A stretch of 11,275 nucleotides of DNA from an uncultured Prevotellaceae bacterium (GCA_900543815.1 UQST01000061.1:1-11275); one strand, 5' to 3'. Shown: positions 1-6,616, counted from the first letter of the stretch. The notes: generated by a model not told the origin, from the letters alone. Made by a program: numbers and translations.

Positions 1-2
1 TT

Positions 3-932
3 GTGTGTTCATGGTGCAAATGTATAACTTTTCTTTTGGTTTGTGGAATCTCTCCCCTAGGTTTGTCGGGTGAGCCCCTTTTAGCCAATCTTCAAAATGA
101 GGGGCTGGTTATCATGGATGAGAGAAAGGCTTTTGATTTCCTTGAGAATGTCAGTTATTTTAGATTTGCCGCATATTTGCACCCCTTCAAAGCGCCAGGC
201 GGGCATGGCTATAAGGAAAATGCAGCTTTTGAGAAGGCTGTGAGGCTTTATGAGTTTGATGCGAAACTTAGAACTTTGCTGTTTTCTGCTATTCAAAAGA
301 TAGAGATTTCTTTGCGTGCGAAGGTTATCAATCTGTTTTCTCTGAATTCTGGGGCATTTTGGTTTGTCAATCCTGATTTGGCTGTTGACAAGCATATGTT
401 TGCAGAGAATCTTTCTTCTTTGGATAGGGAGTTGCAGCGCTCCAAGGATGATTTTATCAAAGAACATTATGTGAAGTATGGCAAGGAGGACTTTCCGCCA
501 GCATGGAAACTAATAGATCTGACATCATTCGGATGCCTGACAAAGTTATATTTCAATTTCGCCAATGGCGCAGTCAAGAAGAAAATAGCTCGTTCCTATG
601 GTGTACCTCAACAAGAGATACTCGAAAGTTGGATGAAATCCATCAATACCCTTCGCAACTGTTGTGCTCATCATGGACGTGTTTGGAATCGAGTGATGCC
701 GGTAATGCCTCAACTCCCGATGAGATTAAAACAAGCATGGATAACGGATAAGCCGGAAGTCGCCAATCGACTTTATTCGGTTCTTTGCTGTTTGTTGTAT
801 TGGCTAAATGCCATTGATTCTCAAAATGGCTTATGTGTTGCCTTCAAGGATTTGTTGTCACAATATCATGAGGTAGATACGAATGCCATGGGATTTCCGC
901 AAGGATGGGAAGATGCGCCTTTGTGGAAATAA
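3..932 (+). CDS. Abi_2 family (AbiD/AbiF-like) HEPN abortive-infection protein; 5' end unresolved
   Basis: Seen: an open frame from the window edge. Numbering from the GTG at 3, the protein shows the Abi_2 pattern in order: a GLVI segment then YFRFAAYLHPF (about 33-62), RLYEFDAKLR and IQKIEISLR (81-105), FPPAWKLIDLTSFG (164-177), NTLRNCCAHHGRVWNR (215-230) and the closing MGFPxxWxxxPLW. Arg218 and His223 form the RX4H motif of HEPN ribonuclease-like domains. Known: AbiD/AbiF-type proteins act in phage abortive infection, and HEPN domains commonly cut RNA; the target here is unknown. The start is uncertain. GTG3 gives an odd Cys-rich leader. TTG63 begins just before the conserved region, and ATG114 would remove part of it. 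A promoter-like pair (TTG at 1-3, TAACTTTT at 25-32) would favour TTG63. The gene is AT-richer than its neighbours, suggesting acquisition. No partner gene is visible; anything upstream is outside the window. Confidence 0.85.
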   Translation: MCSWCKCITFLLVCGISPLGLSGEPLLANLQNEGLVIMDERKAFDFLENVSYFRFAAYLHPFKAPGGHGYKENAAFEKAVRLYEFDAKLRTLLFSAIQKIEISLRAKVINLFSLNSGAFWFVNPDLAVDKHMFAENLSSLDRELQRSKDDFIKEHYVKYGKEDFPPAWKLIDLTSFGCLTKLYFNFANGAVKKKIARSYGVPQQEILESWMKSINTLRNCCAHHGRVWNRVMPVMPQLPMRLKQAWITDKPEVANRLYSVLCCLLYWLNAIDSQNGLCVAFKDLLSQYHEVDTNAMGFPQGWEDAPLWK

Positions 933-1151
933 CCGTGAGTCATTAGGATTTATCGGCATTCTCCGTGCTCGGTATGCTCTGTTATAATGCGTGCTGCGTA
1001 GTTTTATTTGAACACGGATTACACGGATTTTACGGATAGTTATTGAGAGAAAACTTCTTTCTTACATCCGTGTAATCCGTGCTATCCGTGTTCGTTAAAA
1101 AAACATCTCCGTGGTAATCCGTGTTCGTTAATAGAAACAATCTGTGGTCTT
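933..1151. other. Gene-free spacer between convergent abi and HhH genes
   Basis: The two flanking genes converge here. The first 77 bases hold only a weak possible hairpin (GCAT 956-959 with ATGC 974-977, and CCG/CGG inside). From 1010 onward the spacer is filled by the ACGGATT repeat cluster, listed separately. I see no gene, and the open frames crossing it are composed of repeat. Confidence 0.6.
1010..1126. repeat. Inverted 'GAACACGGATTACACGGAT' repeat cluster
   Basis: The left arm (1010-1039) carries three ACGGAT units behind GAAC. The right arm (1064-1093) carries the complementary ATCCGTG units and ends GTGTTC. The arms match at about 26 of 30 positions and flank a 24-base loop, so the block can fold into a long hairpin. 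A third, single-stranded-orientation copy follows at 1104-1126 (CATCTCCGTGG...CCGTGTTC). A diverged relative occurs at 5518-5634. The position between two converging stop codons would suit a bidirectional terminator or a REP-like element. The function is not shown by the sequence. Confidence 0.75.
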
Positions 1152-2150
1152 TTAGAATTCTATGTATGGCTGGAGGCGCTCTATGTCTCTTGGGGTGAAC
1201 TCCTTGAGGGACTCCAGGTCGGATGGCGAGCGGAGGGGACCTTTGTCGGTGCGGCGCTCGTAGATGGCACGAGCCTGATAGAATGAGATGTAAGGGTGAC
1301 GGCGCATCGACTGCACAGAAGCCTTGTTGAGGTTTACCTTGCGGGTTCGGGTGTGCGAGAGACAAAACCAGTCGAGCACATCATCGGGCATGGAACAAGA
1401 CTCCATCACCTGCTCTACACTCACGAAACCGCCCAGACTCTCGCGGTAACGGACTATCTGCGAAGCACGGTAAGAGGCTATACCGGGAATCTTCTTCAGC
1501 TGGTTGGTGTCGGCTGTTGCCAGATCCACTTGTACCAGACTCTCATATTTCACCGGCCTCTGTATTGTATCGCGGGGAACTGAAGGCGATGAGGCAAGTG
1601 AAGATGAACGGGCGGGCAGGGCAGAAGCAGTGTCGGCAGCAGAAGCTTTGGACTGGGGACGAACGGTACTCGGTCTGCTCTCCCTGGCTTTGGCTGCAAT
1701 GGCTTCTGCATCTACATACCGGTAACGCTCAGCTATACGTATCTGAGGCGAAAGCCGTTGCCACATCTCATTGGTCATGCCAGGTGTGCGTGCGAAATCC
1801 TCTGGCGTGTGATAACGCCCATGCTTGGCTCGGTAGTGATAGATAGCACGCACCTGCCACGGAGCCAGTCCCAAGCGCAGAAGCTGTGTGCTGTCGGCGG
1901 TGTTCGGGTCAAAAGGGAAAGTCTCCACAGGAGCCTCCTCGGTGGCATAAATATATGTTTTGCCCTTGCTCTGACTCTTGCTTGTGTGCTGTTTGGTGGT
2001 GCGCTCGGTGCGCTGGCCGGCAGGCTCTTTCCCGCTATCCTCCTGAGTCCATGAATATACGAAGAAGCCCAGCACCACCAGCACCAGCACCCACTCCAGC
2101 AGGAGCAGTGCACGACGGTCGGCACGCGAAAGGAACGGTCGGCGCCTCAT
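1152..2150 (-). CDS. Membrane-anchored triple helix-hairpin-helix (ComEA-like) protein
   Basis: A 332-residue protein. Seen: a basic N-terminus (MRRRPFLSRADRR), one hydrophobic segment at about 17-34, a low-complexity Ser/Thr/Lys/Glu linker, then helix-hairpin-helix units. Unit 1 (79-140) has FDPNTADSTQLLRLGL. After an Ala/Ser/Arg-rich linker, unit 2 (207-265) has VDLATADTNQLKKIPGI and unit 3 (270-331) has VNLNKASVQSMRRHPYI. The 'LNxAdxxqLxxipGI' form with a single N-terminal anchor is that of ComEA-type proteins, which bind double-stranded DNA outside the cytoplasmic membrane during uptake. In Bacteroidota such multi-HhH proteins are usually annotated only as HhH domain proteins. ATG2150 overlaps the TGA of the upstream transporter (ATGA, 2147-2150), so translation is probably coupled. 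Unit 3 lacks a clean GxG hairpin (HPYIS), so it may be structural. DNA uptake is an inference; no other com gene is nearby. Confidence 0.85.
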   Translation of the reverse strand: MRRRPFLSRADRRALLLLEWVLVLVVLGFFVYSWTQEDSGKEPAGQRTERTTKQHTSKSQSKGKTYIYATEEAPVETFPFDPNTADSTQLLRLGLAPWQVRAIYHYRAKHGRYHTPEDFARTPGMTNEMWQRLSPQIRIAERYRYVDAEAIAAKARESRPSTVRPQSKASAADTASALPARSSSLASSPSVPRDTIQRPVKYESLVQVDLATADTNQLKKIPGIASYRASQIVRYRESLGGFVSVEQVMESCSMPDDVLDWFCLSHTRTRKVNLNKASVQSMRRHPYISFYQARAIYERRTDKGPLRSPSDLESLKEFTPRDIERLQPYIEF

Positions 2151-3505
2151 TTGCCCAGCAGTTCGTGAAGGAAGATAGACACGATGGCCACAGGCACCAC
2201 GTAGCGCACCAGGAAGATGTAGGCACGCAGCAGGCGGAAGCGCAATTTGCCCCCGTTGGTCAGTTCACTCTCCACCAGCCGTCTGTCCAACTTCCATCCC
2301 ACAAACAGGCAGATGATGATGCCGCCGAAGGGCAGGATGAACTTGGAGGAAACGAAGTCGAAGAGGTTGAAAACCGTCATGCCAAACAGGCGGCAGTCGC
2401 TCAGCAGGCCGAAGGAAAGAGCGCACAGGCACGAGAGAGCCACACAAGTGCATGACACCCAGGTGGCTGCTGCACGTCGTGAGATGCCGGTAACCTCGAG
2501 CAGATAAGCCGTAACCGGTTCGTGCAGCGACATTGCGCTGGTGAGAGCTGCCAGCAGGAGCAGCATGTAGAAGAGGCCGCTGAACACATAGCCTACTACA
2601 GGCACAGAGTGGAAAGCGATGTTGAACACATTGGGGAGAGTCTGGAACACCAGTCCCGGACCGGCATCCACAGTAGCACCTTCCACACTGAACACGGCAG
2701 GGAAGATGATGAATCCGCTCAGAACAGCCACAAAGGTGTCGATGGAGCAGACACTGAAAGCCGTCTTCACCAGATTGGTGTCGGGTCCGAAGTAGGATGC
2801 ATAGGTGCACAGGCAGCCCATAGCCAGACTGAGCGAGAAGAATGCCTGGCCCATGGCACTAAGCACCACATCGCCCGTAATCTTGCTGAAATCAGGCCGA
2901 AGCAGGAAAGTGAGCCCCTGGGAGGAACCAGGCATGCCGAAGGAGCACACCACCAGAATGCCTATGATGAGCAACAGCATGGGCATCATCACCTTGGAAA
3001 ACCGCTCGATGCCCGAGCGCACTCCGCGTACGATGACCATGTGGGTGACTGCCATGAAGACAGCAGCGCAGAGGATGGGCTTCCAGGGATGGGAAACAAA
3101 GGTGGTGAAGTACTCCCCGTAGTTTCTCTCGGCCTGCAGATGACCCATGAGTGACTCTACCATATAATAGAGCGTCCAGCCGCTTATAATAATATAATAG
3201 GAGAAGATGAGGAAGGCAACGAACACACCCTCCACACCGCCTATGCGCCACCAGGTGCCTGGCGCCAGTTTGGAAAAAGCGCTCACTGTGTTGGCATGCG
3301 TATGACGTCCGATGATGAACTCGCTTATCATCACCGGCATGCCCACCAGCACCACGCACAGCAGATATACAAGGATGAAGGCGGCACCGCCATTGTTGCC
3401 CACCTCAGTGGGAAAGCGCCACACATTACCCAGTCCTACAGCACTGCCCGCAGCGGCAAACACTACGCCCAGTTTGCTTCCGAAGTTGTTTCTCTTTTCT
3501 GTCAC
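2147..3505 (-). CDS. NSS-family sodium-coupled transporter, downstream copy
   Basis: A 452-residue polytopic inner-membrane protein of the neurotransmitter:sodium symporter (SNF/LeuT) family, probably with 11 membrane segments as is usual for short bacterial members. Seen: GSAVGLGNVWRFP at 20-32 is the broken TM1, with residues falling at LeuT numbering (Gly20, Ala22, Asn27, Arg30). TM6 carries FFSLSLAMG then TYASYFG (222-240). TM8 carries AALTSAMS, with Ala319, Thr322 and Ser323 matching the LeuT Na2 site. Known: the family imports amino acids or related amines with sodium; the substrate cannot be read from sequence alone. The start is GTG3505, because no suitable ATG precedes FGSKLG. The gene lies 121 bases downstream of a closely similar transporter and overlaps the following HhH gene by 4 bases, so the three form a likely operon. 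Two related transporters in tandem suggest different substrates or dosage. Confidence 0.93.
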   Translation of the reverse strand: MTEKRNNFGSKLGVVFAAAGSAVGLGNVWRFPTEVGNNGGAAFILVYLLCVVLVGMPVMISEFIIGRHTHANTVSAFSKLAPGTWWRIGGVEGVFVAFLIFSYYIIISGWTLYYMVESLMGHLQAERNYGEYFTTFVSHPWKPILCAAVFMAVTHMVIVRGVRSGIERFSKVMMPMLLLIIGILVVCSFGMPGSSQGLTFLLRPDFSKITGDVVLSAMGQAFFSLSLAMGCLCTYASYFGPDTNLVKTAFSVCSIDTFVAVLSGFIIFPAVFSVEGATVDAGPGLVFQTLPNVFNIAFHSVPVVGYVFSGLFYMLLLLAALTSAMSLHEPVTAYLLEVTGISRRAAATWVSCTCVALSCLCALSFGLLSDCRLFGMTVFNLFDFVSSKFILPFGGIIICLFVGWKLDRRLVESELTNGGKLRFRLLRAYIFLVRYVVPVAIVSIFLHELLGK

Positions 3506-3577
3506 TTCCTGTTTCTGTTTGTCTGCCCCGTGGGAGGCTGTCTGCTTCCTTGGGACAGTTTTGATTTAGATGAATGA

Positions 3578-3595
3578 GGGGAAGGATGGTTCCCC
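3578..3595. other. Small stem-loop between the two transporter genes
   Basis: GGGGAA and TTCCCC pair as a 6-base stem around the loop GGATGG, inside the 121-base spacer between the transporters. No run of T follows on the minus strand, so it is not a standard terminator. It might reduce read-through or affect mRNA stability, or have no role. Confidence 0.3.
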
Positions 3596-3626
3596 TGTTG
3601 GTGCCAGCAGGCTGATACCGAGTGCG

Positions 3627-4979
3627 TCAGGCCATCAACTGGTTGAGGAACACGGCTCCCACGCCCACTGGAGCCACCCAGCGGATGAGGAACAGCATCA
3701 CACGGGCTGCCCGGCACCAGCAAGTACCCTCGTTGGTCAGTTCGCTCAGTGCCAACTTGCGGTCAAGATACCACCCCACGAATACCGTGATGAGGATGCC
3801 GCCCAAGGGCATCATGAACTTGGCGGTAATGAAGTCGAAGAGGTCAAAGAACCCCATGCCGAACAACTTCACATCGGCCCAAGCACCGAAGGAGAGCGAG
3901 CAGGCAGTGCCCAGCACGATGGCTACAGAGGTGACTATGATGGTGGAGCAGTGGCGGCTCACATGATAATTCTCGTGGATAAAGGCAGTGGCTATCTCGT
4001 TCATAGAGATGCTGCTGGTGAGTGCAGCCAGCAGGAGCAGCAGATAGAAGAGGCCGCTGAACACATAGTTGAGTACAGGCGTGTGTGCAAAAGCTGTGTT
4101 GAACACATTGGGCAGAGTGATGAACACCAGTCCCGGACCGGCATCGGGCACCATGCCAGGCACGCTGAACACGGTGGGGAAGATGATGAAACCGCTCAGA
4201 ACAGCCACCAGGGTGTCTATCGCACACACATTGAAAGCCGAAGAGACCAGCCGGGTATCGTGCCCGAAATAGGATGCGTAGGTTACCAGACAGCCAATGC
4301 CCACACTGAGCGAGAAGAATGCCTGGCCCATGGCACTGAGCACCACACTGCCCGTAATCTTGCTGAAGTCAGGACGAAGCAGGAAGGTGAGTCCGGTAGA
4401 TGACCCTGGCATCGTGATGGATACTGCCACCAGAAGCAGCAGGATGATGAAGAGCAGCGGCATCATGAGTTTGGAATATCGCTCGATGCCGTTTCTCACA
4501 CCGCGAGACACCACAAAGTGGGTGAGCAGCAAGAAGAGATACACATAGAGCAAAGGCCGCAGAGGATGGGCTGAGAACTGGCTGAAGTGGGCGGCAAAGT
4601 CCTGTGGATGCATCAGTTGTCCTGTGAGCGACTCCACAGTGTAGTTGAGCGTCCAGCCAGCCACCACGGAGTAGAACGAGAGGACGAGCACTCCCGCCAG
4701 CACACCCATGAAGCCTGTGAGTACCCACGGTTTGCCTGGAGCCAGCACCCGATAAGAGTGTACGGTGTTGGTCTTCGAAGCCCGTCCGATGACGAACTCG
4801 CTCACCATGACCGGCATGGCCAGCAGAACCACACACAGAAGATAAATGAAGATGAAGGCGGCACCGCCATTGCGGCCCACCTCAGTGGGAAACCTCCAGA
4901 TGTTTCCCAAACCGACTGCGCTGCCTGCCGATGCAAGCACCACACCCAACTTACTGCCAAAACTGCCTCGGCTGTCCAT
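3627..4979 (-). CDS. NSS-family sodium-coupled transporter, upstream copy
   Basis: A 450-residue LeuT-fold symporter of the inner membrane, probably with 11 segments. Seen: GSAVGLGNIWRFP at 19-31 (TM1), SEFVIGR at the end of TM2 (60-66), FFSLSVGIG and TYASYFGHD in TM6 (221-241), and LAALTSSIS in TM8, with Thr321 and Ser322 in the Na2-site position. The binding-site stretch differs from the downstream copy (SVGIG against SLAMG in TM6, SISMNEIATAF against SMSLHEPVTAY in TM8), which fits altered substrate choice. It starts at ATG4979 and is the first gene of the minus-strand operon. A TATATTTG box at 5041-5048 on the minus strand, about 60 bases upstream, could be its promoter -7 element. Whole blocks are shared with the next gene, including 33 identical bases (2828-2860 and 4305-4337), so the pair arose by duplication. 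The substrate is unknown. Confidence 0.93.
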   Translation of the reverse strand: MDSRGSFGSKLGVVLASAGSAVGLGNIWRFPTEVGRNGGAAFIFIYLLCVVLLAMPVMVSEFVIGRASKTNTVHSYRVLAPGKPWVLTGFMGVLAGVLVLSFYSVVAGWTLNYTVESLTGQLMHPQDFAAHFSQFSAHPLRPLLYVYLFLLLTHFVVSRGVRNGIERYSKLMMPLLFIILLLLVAVSITMPGSSTGLTFLLRPDFSKITGSVVLSAMGQAFFSLSVGIGCLVTYASYFGHDTRLVSSAFNVCAIDTLVAVLSGFIIFPTVFSVPGMVPDAGPGLVFITLPNVFNTAFAHTPVLNYVFSGLFYLLLLLAALTSSISMNEIATAFIHENYHVSRHCSTIIVTSVAIVLGTACSLSFGAWADVKLFGMGFFDLFDFITAKFMMPLGGILITVFVGWYLDRKLALSELTNEGTCWCRAARVMLFLIRWVAPVGVGAVFLNQLMA

Positions 4980-5037
4980 TTGCTGTGCTGATGAAGTTAA
5001 GTTCTATTGTGCAGCCAATACATTCTGCTCGCACGAA

Positions 5038-5069
5038 TTGCAAATATACAAAGAATTTCCCTACCTTTG
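5038..5069 (+). promoter_or_regulatory. Bacteroidota-type promoter for the VanZ-like gene
   Basis: TTG at 5038-5040, a 21-base gap, then TACCTTTG at 5062-5069. This matches the -33 TTTG / -7 TAnnTTTG form of Bacteroidota housekeeping promoters. Transcription would begin near 5075, leaving a leader of about 22 bases before ATG5098. It overlaps the minus-strand TATATTTG box at 5041-5048 proposed for the divergent transporter operon. Confidence 0.65.
5041..5048 (-). promoter_or_regulatory. Possible -7 box for the transporter operon
   Basis: The minus strand reads TATATTTG, a full TAnnTTTG match. The nearest upstream TTG on that strand (5073-5075) is 24 bases away, longer than the usual 19-21, so the -33 element is doubtful. 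The distance to ATG4979 allows a leader of about 55 bases. Confidence 0.4.
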
Positions 5070-5097
5070 CATCAATATTCATACAAAACAGCTACGC

Positions 5098-5484
5098 ATG
5101 CTTACACATTATATAAAAACTTACCCATTAGGCTTACTTGTCACTCTGGCTATACTGGTTCTCTCCTTGGCTTCTATTCCTGAGGTGCCGGCAGTGGAGG
5201 ATGTTCCCCTGGCCGACAAGTGGACCCACATGGTGATGTATGCTACCCTCACGCTCGCCATCTGGTGGCAGTATCTGCGCAGTCATAAGTGCATCTGCTG
5301 GCAGCGGCTCATCGTCTTCGGCGTGCTGGCTCCCGCTGCATGGGGAGGCTTGATGGAACTGGCACAGGCTTACCTCACCACCTACCGCTCAGGCGACTGG
5401 TGGGACTTTGTGGCCAACAGTATAGGTGTTTTGATAGCCGTCGTCATAGGTCTGGCAGTCCACCGCAGGTTTCTCAAGAAATAA
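5098..5484 (+). CDS. VanZ-like membrane protein
   Basis: A 128-residue protein with about four membrane segments (12-28, 43-60, 68-88, 106-122). Seen: LADKWTHMVMY (39-48), GGLMELAQAYLTTYRSGDWWDF (83-104) and VANSIGVLIA (105-114). The spaced Asp-Lys-x-x-His, Glu, Arg-x-x-Asp-x-x-Asp and Ala-Asn-x-x-Gly set is that of the VanZ family. VanZ itself gives low-level teicoplanin resistance in enterococci; most chromosomal relatives have no known role and should not be read as resistance genes. ATG5098 is chosen because it lies just downstream of a good promoter (TACCTTTG 5062-5069); starts further upstream would lie inside the divergent transporter gene. It is a single gene, divergent from the transporter operon, with no partner on its own strand. 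Confidence 0.88.
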   Translation: MLTHYIKTYPLGLLVTLAILVLSLASIPEVPAVEDVPLADKWTHMVMYATLTLAIWWQYLRSHKCICWQRLIVFGVLAPAAWGGLMELAQAYLTTYRSGDWWDFVANSIGVLIAVVIGLAVHRRFLKK

Positions 5485-5517
5485 CTCCCAGGCTGACAGA
5501 AGGCGGGTTTGACGCAG

Positions 5518-5634
5518 AATCCATTGTGGATGGTTCGGGCGAACACGGATTTTGATTTTGCCTGAAAGGAGGATGGGTGCGAAATCCGTCGTGGATGATT
5601 TTTAGCGAACACGAATTTCCCGAATTTTACGAAT
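5518..5634. repeat. Degenerate direct repeat ending in GAACACG(G/A)ATTT
   Basis: Two copies of about 36 bases, 5518-5553 and 5583-5618, each start AATCC(A/G)T(T/C)GTGGATG and end GCGAACACG(G/A)ATTT. Each begins with a short self-complementary ATCC...GGAT. The second runs on into CCGAATTTTACGAAT (to 5634). The GAACACGGATT core is shared with the cluster at 1010-1126, so this is a decayed member of the same family. Confidence 0.6.
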
Positions 5635-5881
5635 GTCATTGGAATTGGGCACTTGTAGGTTGGGGTGGGGAGGTGTTCGGCTATTAGTTGCAGGTGTTTG
5701 CTGTTCCTGGCTTTGGGGCTGTCAACTCAAATCGTTAACTTCTAAGTCTTAACGCTTGTCGTCAACAGATTAGGGGGCAGAGGTAATGGCTTGTCGTCTC
5801 TTGCTGGCGATGCCTTTCCTCTAACCCCTAAACAGTAATCCGTAGGCTCTTTGCCCGAGCGCCTTCTGCGCCCAATGACTC

Positions 5882-5950
5882 TTAATTCGAAATTCTCTAT
5901 CCGGAACGCTCAATTCAAACTCCTTAATTCAAAATTCTCAATTCGTAATT
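5882..5950. repeat. AATTC-rich tandem degenerate repeat
   Basis: TTAATTCGAAATTCTC (5882-5897), TCAATTCAAACTCC (5910-5923), TTAATTCAAAATTCTC (5924-5939) and AATTCGTAATTG (5939-5950) are variants of one unit. The block ends 8 bases from the stop codon of the CYTH gene. It can pair with itself through AATT-rich segments. Similar AATTC-rich blocks are familiar from Bacteroidota intergenic regions; no function is known to me. Confidence 0.55.
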
Positions 5951-5958
5951 GTATAGAG

Positions 5959-6444
5959 TCAAATGTCATCCTTCCACATCTTGAACGGGTACTGCCGCAT
6001 GTGGGAGTTGTAGAAGCGGCGGTCGCCGGTGACTTCCCTGCCGATGAAAGACGGCTTCTCGAAGGGCTCATCTTCGGATGCCAGTTCCACTTCAGCCATT
6101 ATCAACCCCTCGTTGTCACCATAGAACTCATCCACTTCGAAGGTGTGGCGGCCGTCGGGAGACTTTACCAGGTAGCGGGTTTTGTCGATGATGCCCGGTT
6201 CGCAGATGGCCATCAGATCATGTGCATCAGCCAGCGAAATCTCCTGCTCGAACTCATAACGCGAGAGTCCGGCCTTTGTGCTGGGGCCTTTGATGGTGAG
6301 ATAACCCTTGTCATCACGTATTCTCACGCGCACAGTACGCCCATTGCCCGAAGCAATATACCCCTGGCAAATGTGCGTAGAATTGTATGCCTGGTCCTTG
6401 AATTCCCCAACGACCAGGAATTTACGCTCTATCTCAAAGTGCAT
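5959..6444 (-). CDS. CYTH-domain protein (short triphosphatase-like)
   Basis: A 161-residue soluble protein made of one CYTH domain, the tunnel fold shared by class IV adenylyl cyclases, thiamine triphosphatase and inorganic triphosphatases. Seen: EIERKF at 4-9 (the ExExK signature), RVRIR (39-43), LTIKG (49-53), YEFEQEI (63-69), DKTRY (87-91), FEVDEF (102-107) and AEVELASE (117-124). These charged residues line the tunnel, acidic ones binding metal and basic ones the phosphates. The length fits short bacterial members such as the Nitrosomonas europaea triphosphatase, so hydrolysis of triphosphate or another phosphorylated compound is more likely than cAMP synthesis; the substrate remains unproven. 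ATG6444 directly precedes the ExExK motif, so the start is firm. It lies 28 bases downstream of a small membrane protein gene on the same strand, probably co-transcribed. Confidence 0.9.
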   Translation of the reverse strand: MHFEIERKFLVVGEFKDQAYNSTHICQGYIASGNGRTVRVRIRDDKGYLTIKGPSTKAGLSRYEFEQEISLADAHDLMAICEPGIIDKTRYLVKSPDGRHTFEVDEFYGDNEGLIMAEVELASEDEPFEKPSFIGREVTGDRRFYNSHMRQYPFKMWKDDI

Positions 6445-6472
6445 AGTCGGTCCTTCTCTAAACTTGAAAGGC

Positions 6473-6616
6473 TCAACCCCACCAGATGACGGTGGCTACA
6501 AAGACAAGGACAAAGAGTATGATGAGAGTGGCCACCAGGTAGGTAACCACCTTCTTGCCCTGTTCCTTGACGTATGCATCATGTCTGCTCTTTTGTAGTT
6601 TTCTCTTCTCGCTCAT
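6473..6616 (-). CDS. 47-residue single-span membrane protein
   Basis: A complete small frame, ATG6616 to TGA6473. Seen: a strongly charged N-terminal half beginning MSEKRKLQKSRHDAYV, followed by KEQGKKVVTYL, then one hydrophobic segment (about residues 27-46: VATLIILFVLVFVATV) and a short WWG end. The positive N-terminal side predicts that half stays in the cytoplasm. I do not recognise a family. The frame ends 28 bases before the CYTH gene on the same strand, and its amino-acid pattern (charged head, clean hydrophobic helix) is far from random, so I regard it as a real gene. The role could be regulation or anchoring of a membrane partner; there is no direct evidence. Confidence 0.7.
   Translation of the reverse strand: MSEKRKLQKSRHDAYVKEQGKKVVTYLVATLIILFVLVFVATVIWWG

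Larger units (their letters stand above)
5485..5958. other. Gene-free region between convergent vanZ-like and CYTH genes
   Basis: The flanking genes converge on this 474-base stretch. I find no plausible gene. It holds a degenerate direct repeat at 5518-5634 and an AATTC-rich repeat at 5882-5950, listed separately. The middle (about 5640-5880) is non-coding, with short TTAGGGG (5770-5776) and CCCCTAA (5825-5831) complementary blocks 48 bases apart, too weak to call. Confidence 0.6.

Noticed and set aside
1010..1126. CRISPR array
   Set aside because: Units are short, adjacent and inverted, with no uniform spacers and no cas genes.
1030..1365. Minus-strand open frame crossing the repeat cluster
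   Set aside because: It overlaps the HhH gene in another frame and its tail is translated repeat (TNTDYHG, TNTDSTDYTD).
3570..4403. Plus-strand open frames opposite the transporters
   Set aside because: His/Glu-rich composition typical of the antisense of membrane-protein genes; no domains.
5098..5484. Teicoplanin resistance gene
   Set aside because: Only family-level VanZ similarity, without any van cluster; most such proteins have unknown roles.
5770..5831. TTAGGGG / CCCCTAA complementary pair
   Set aside because: Only 7 bases with a 48-base loop; expected by chance in a spacer of this size.
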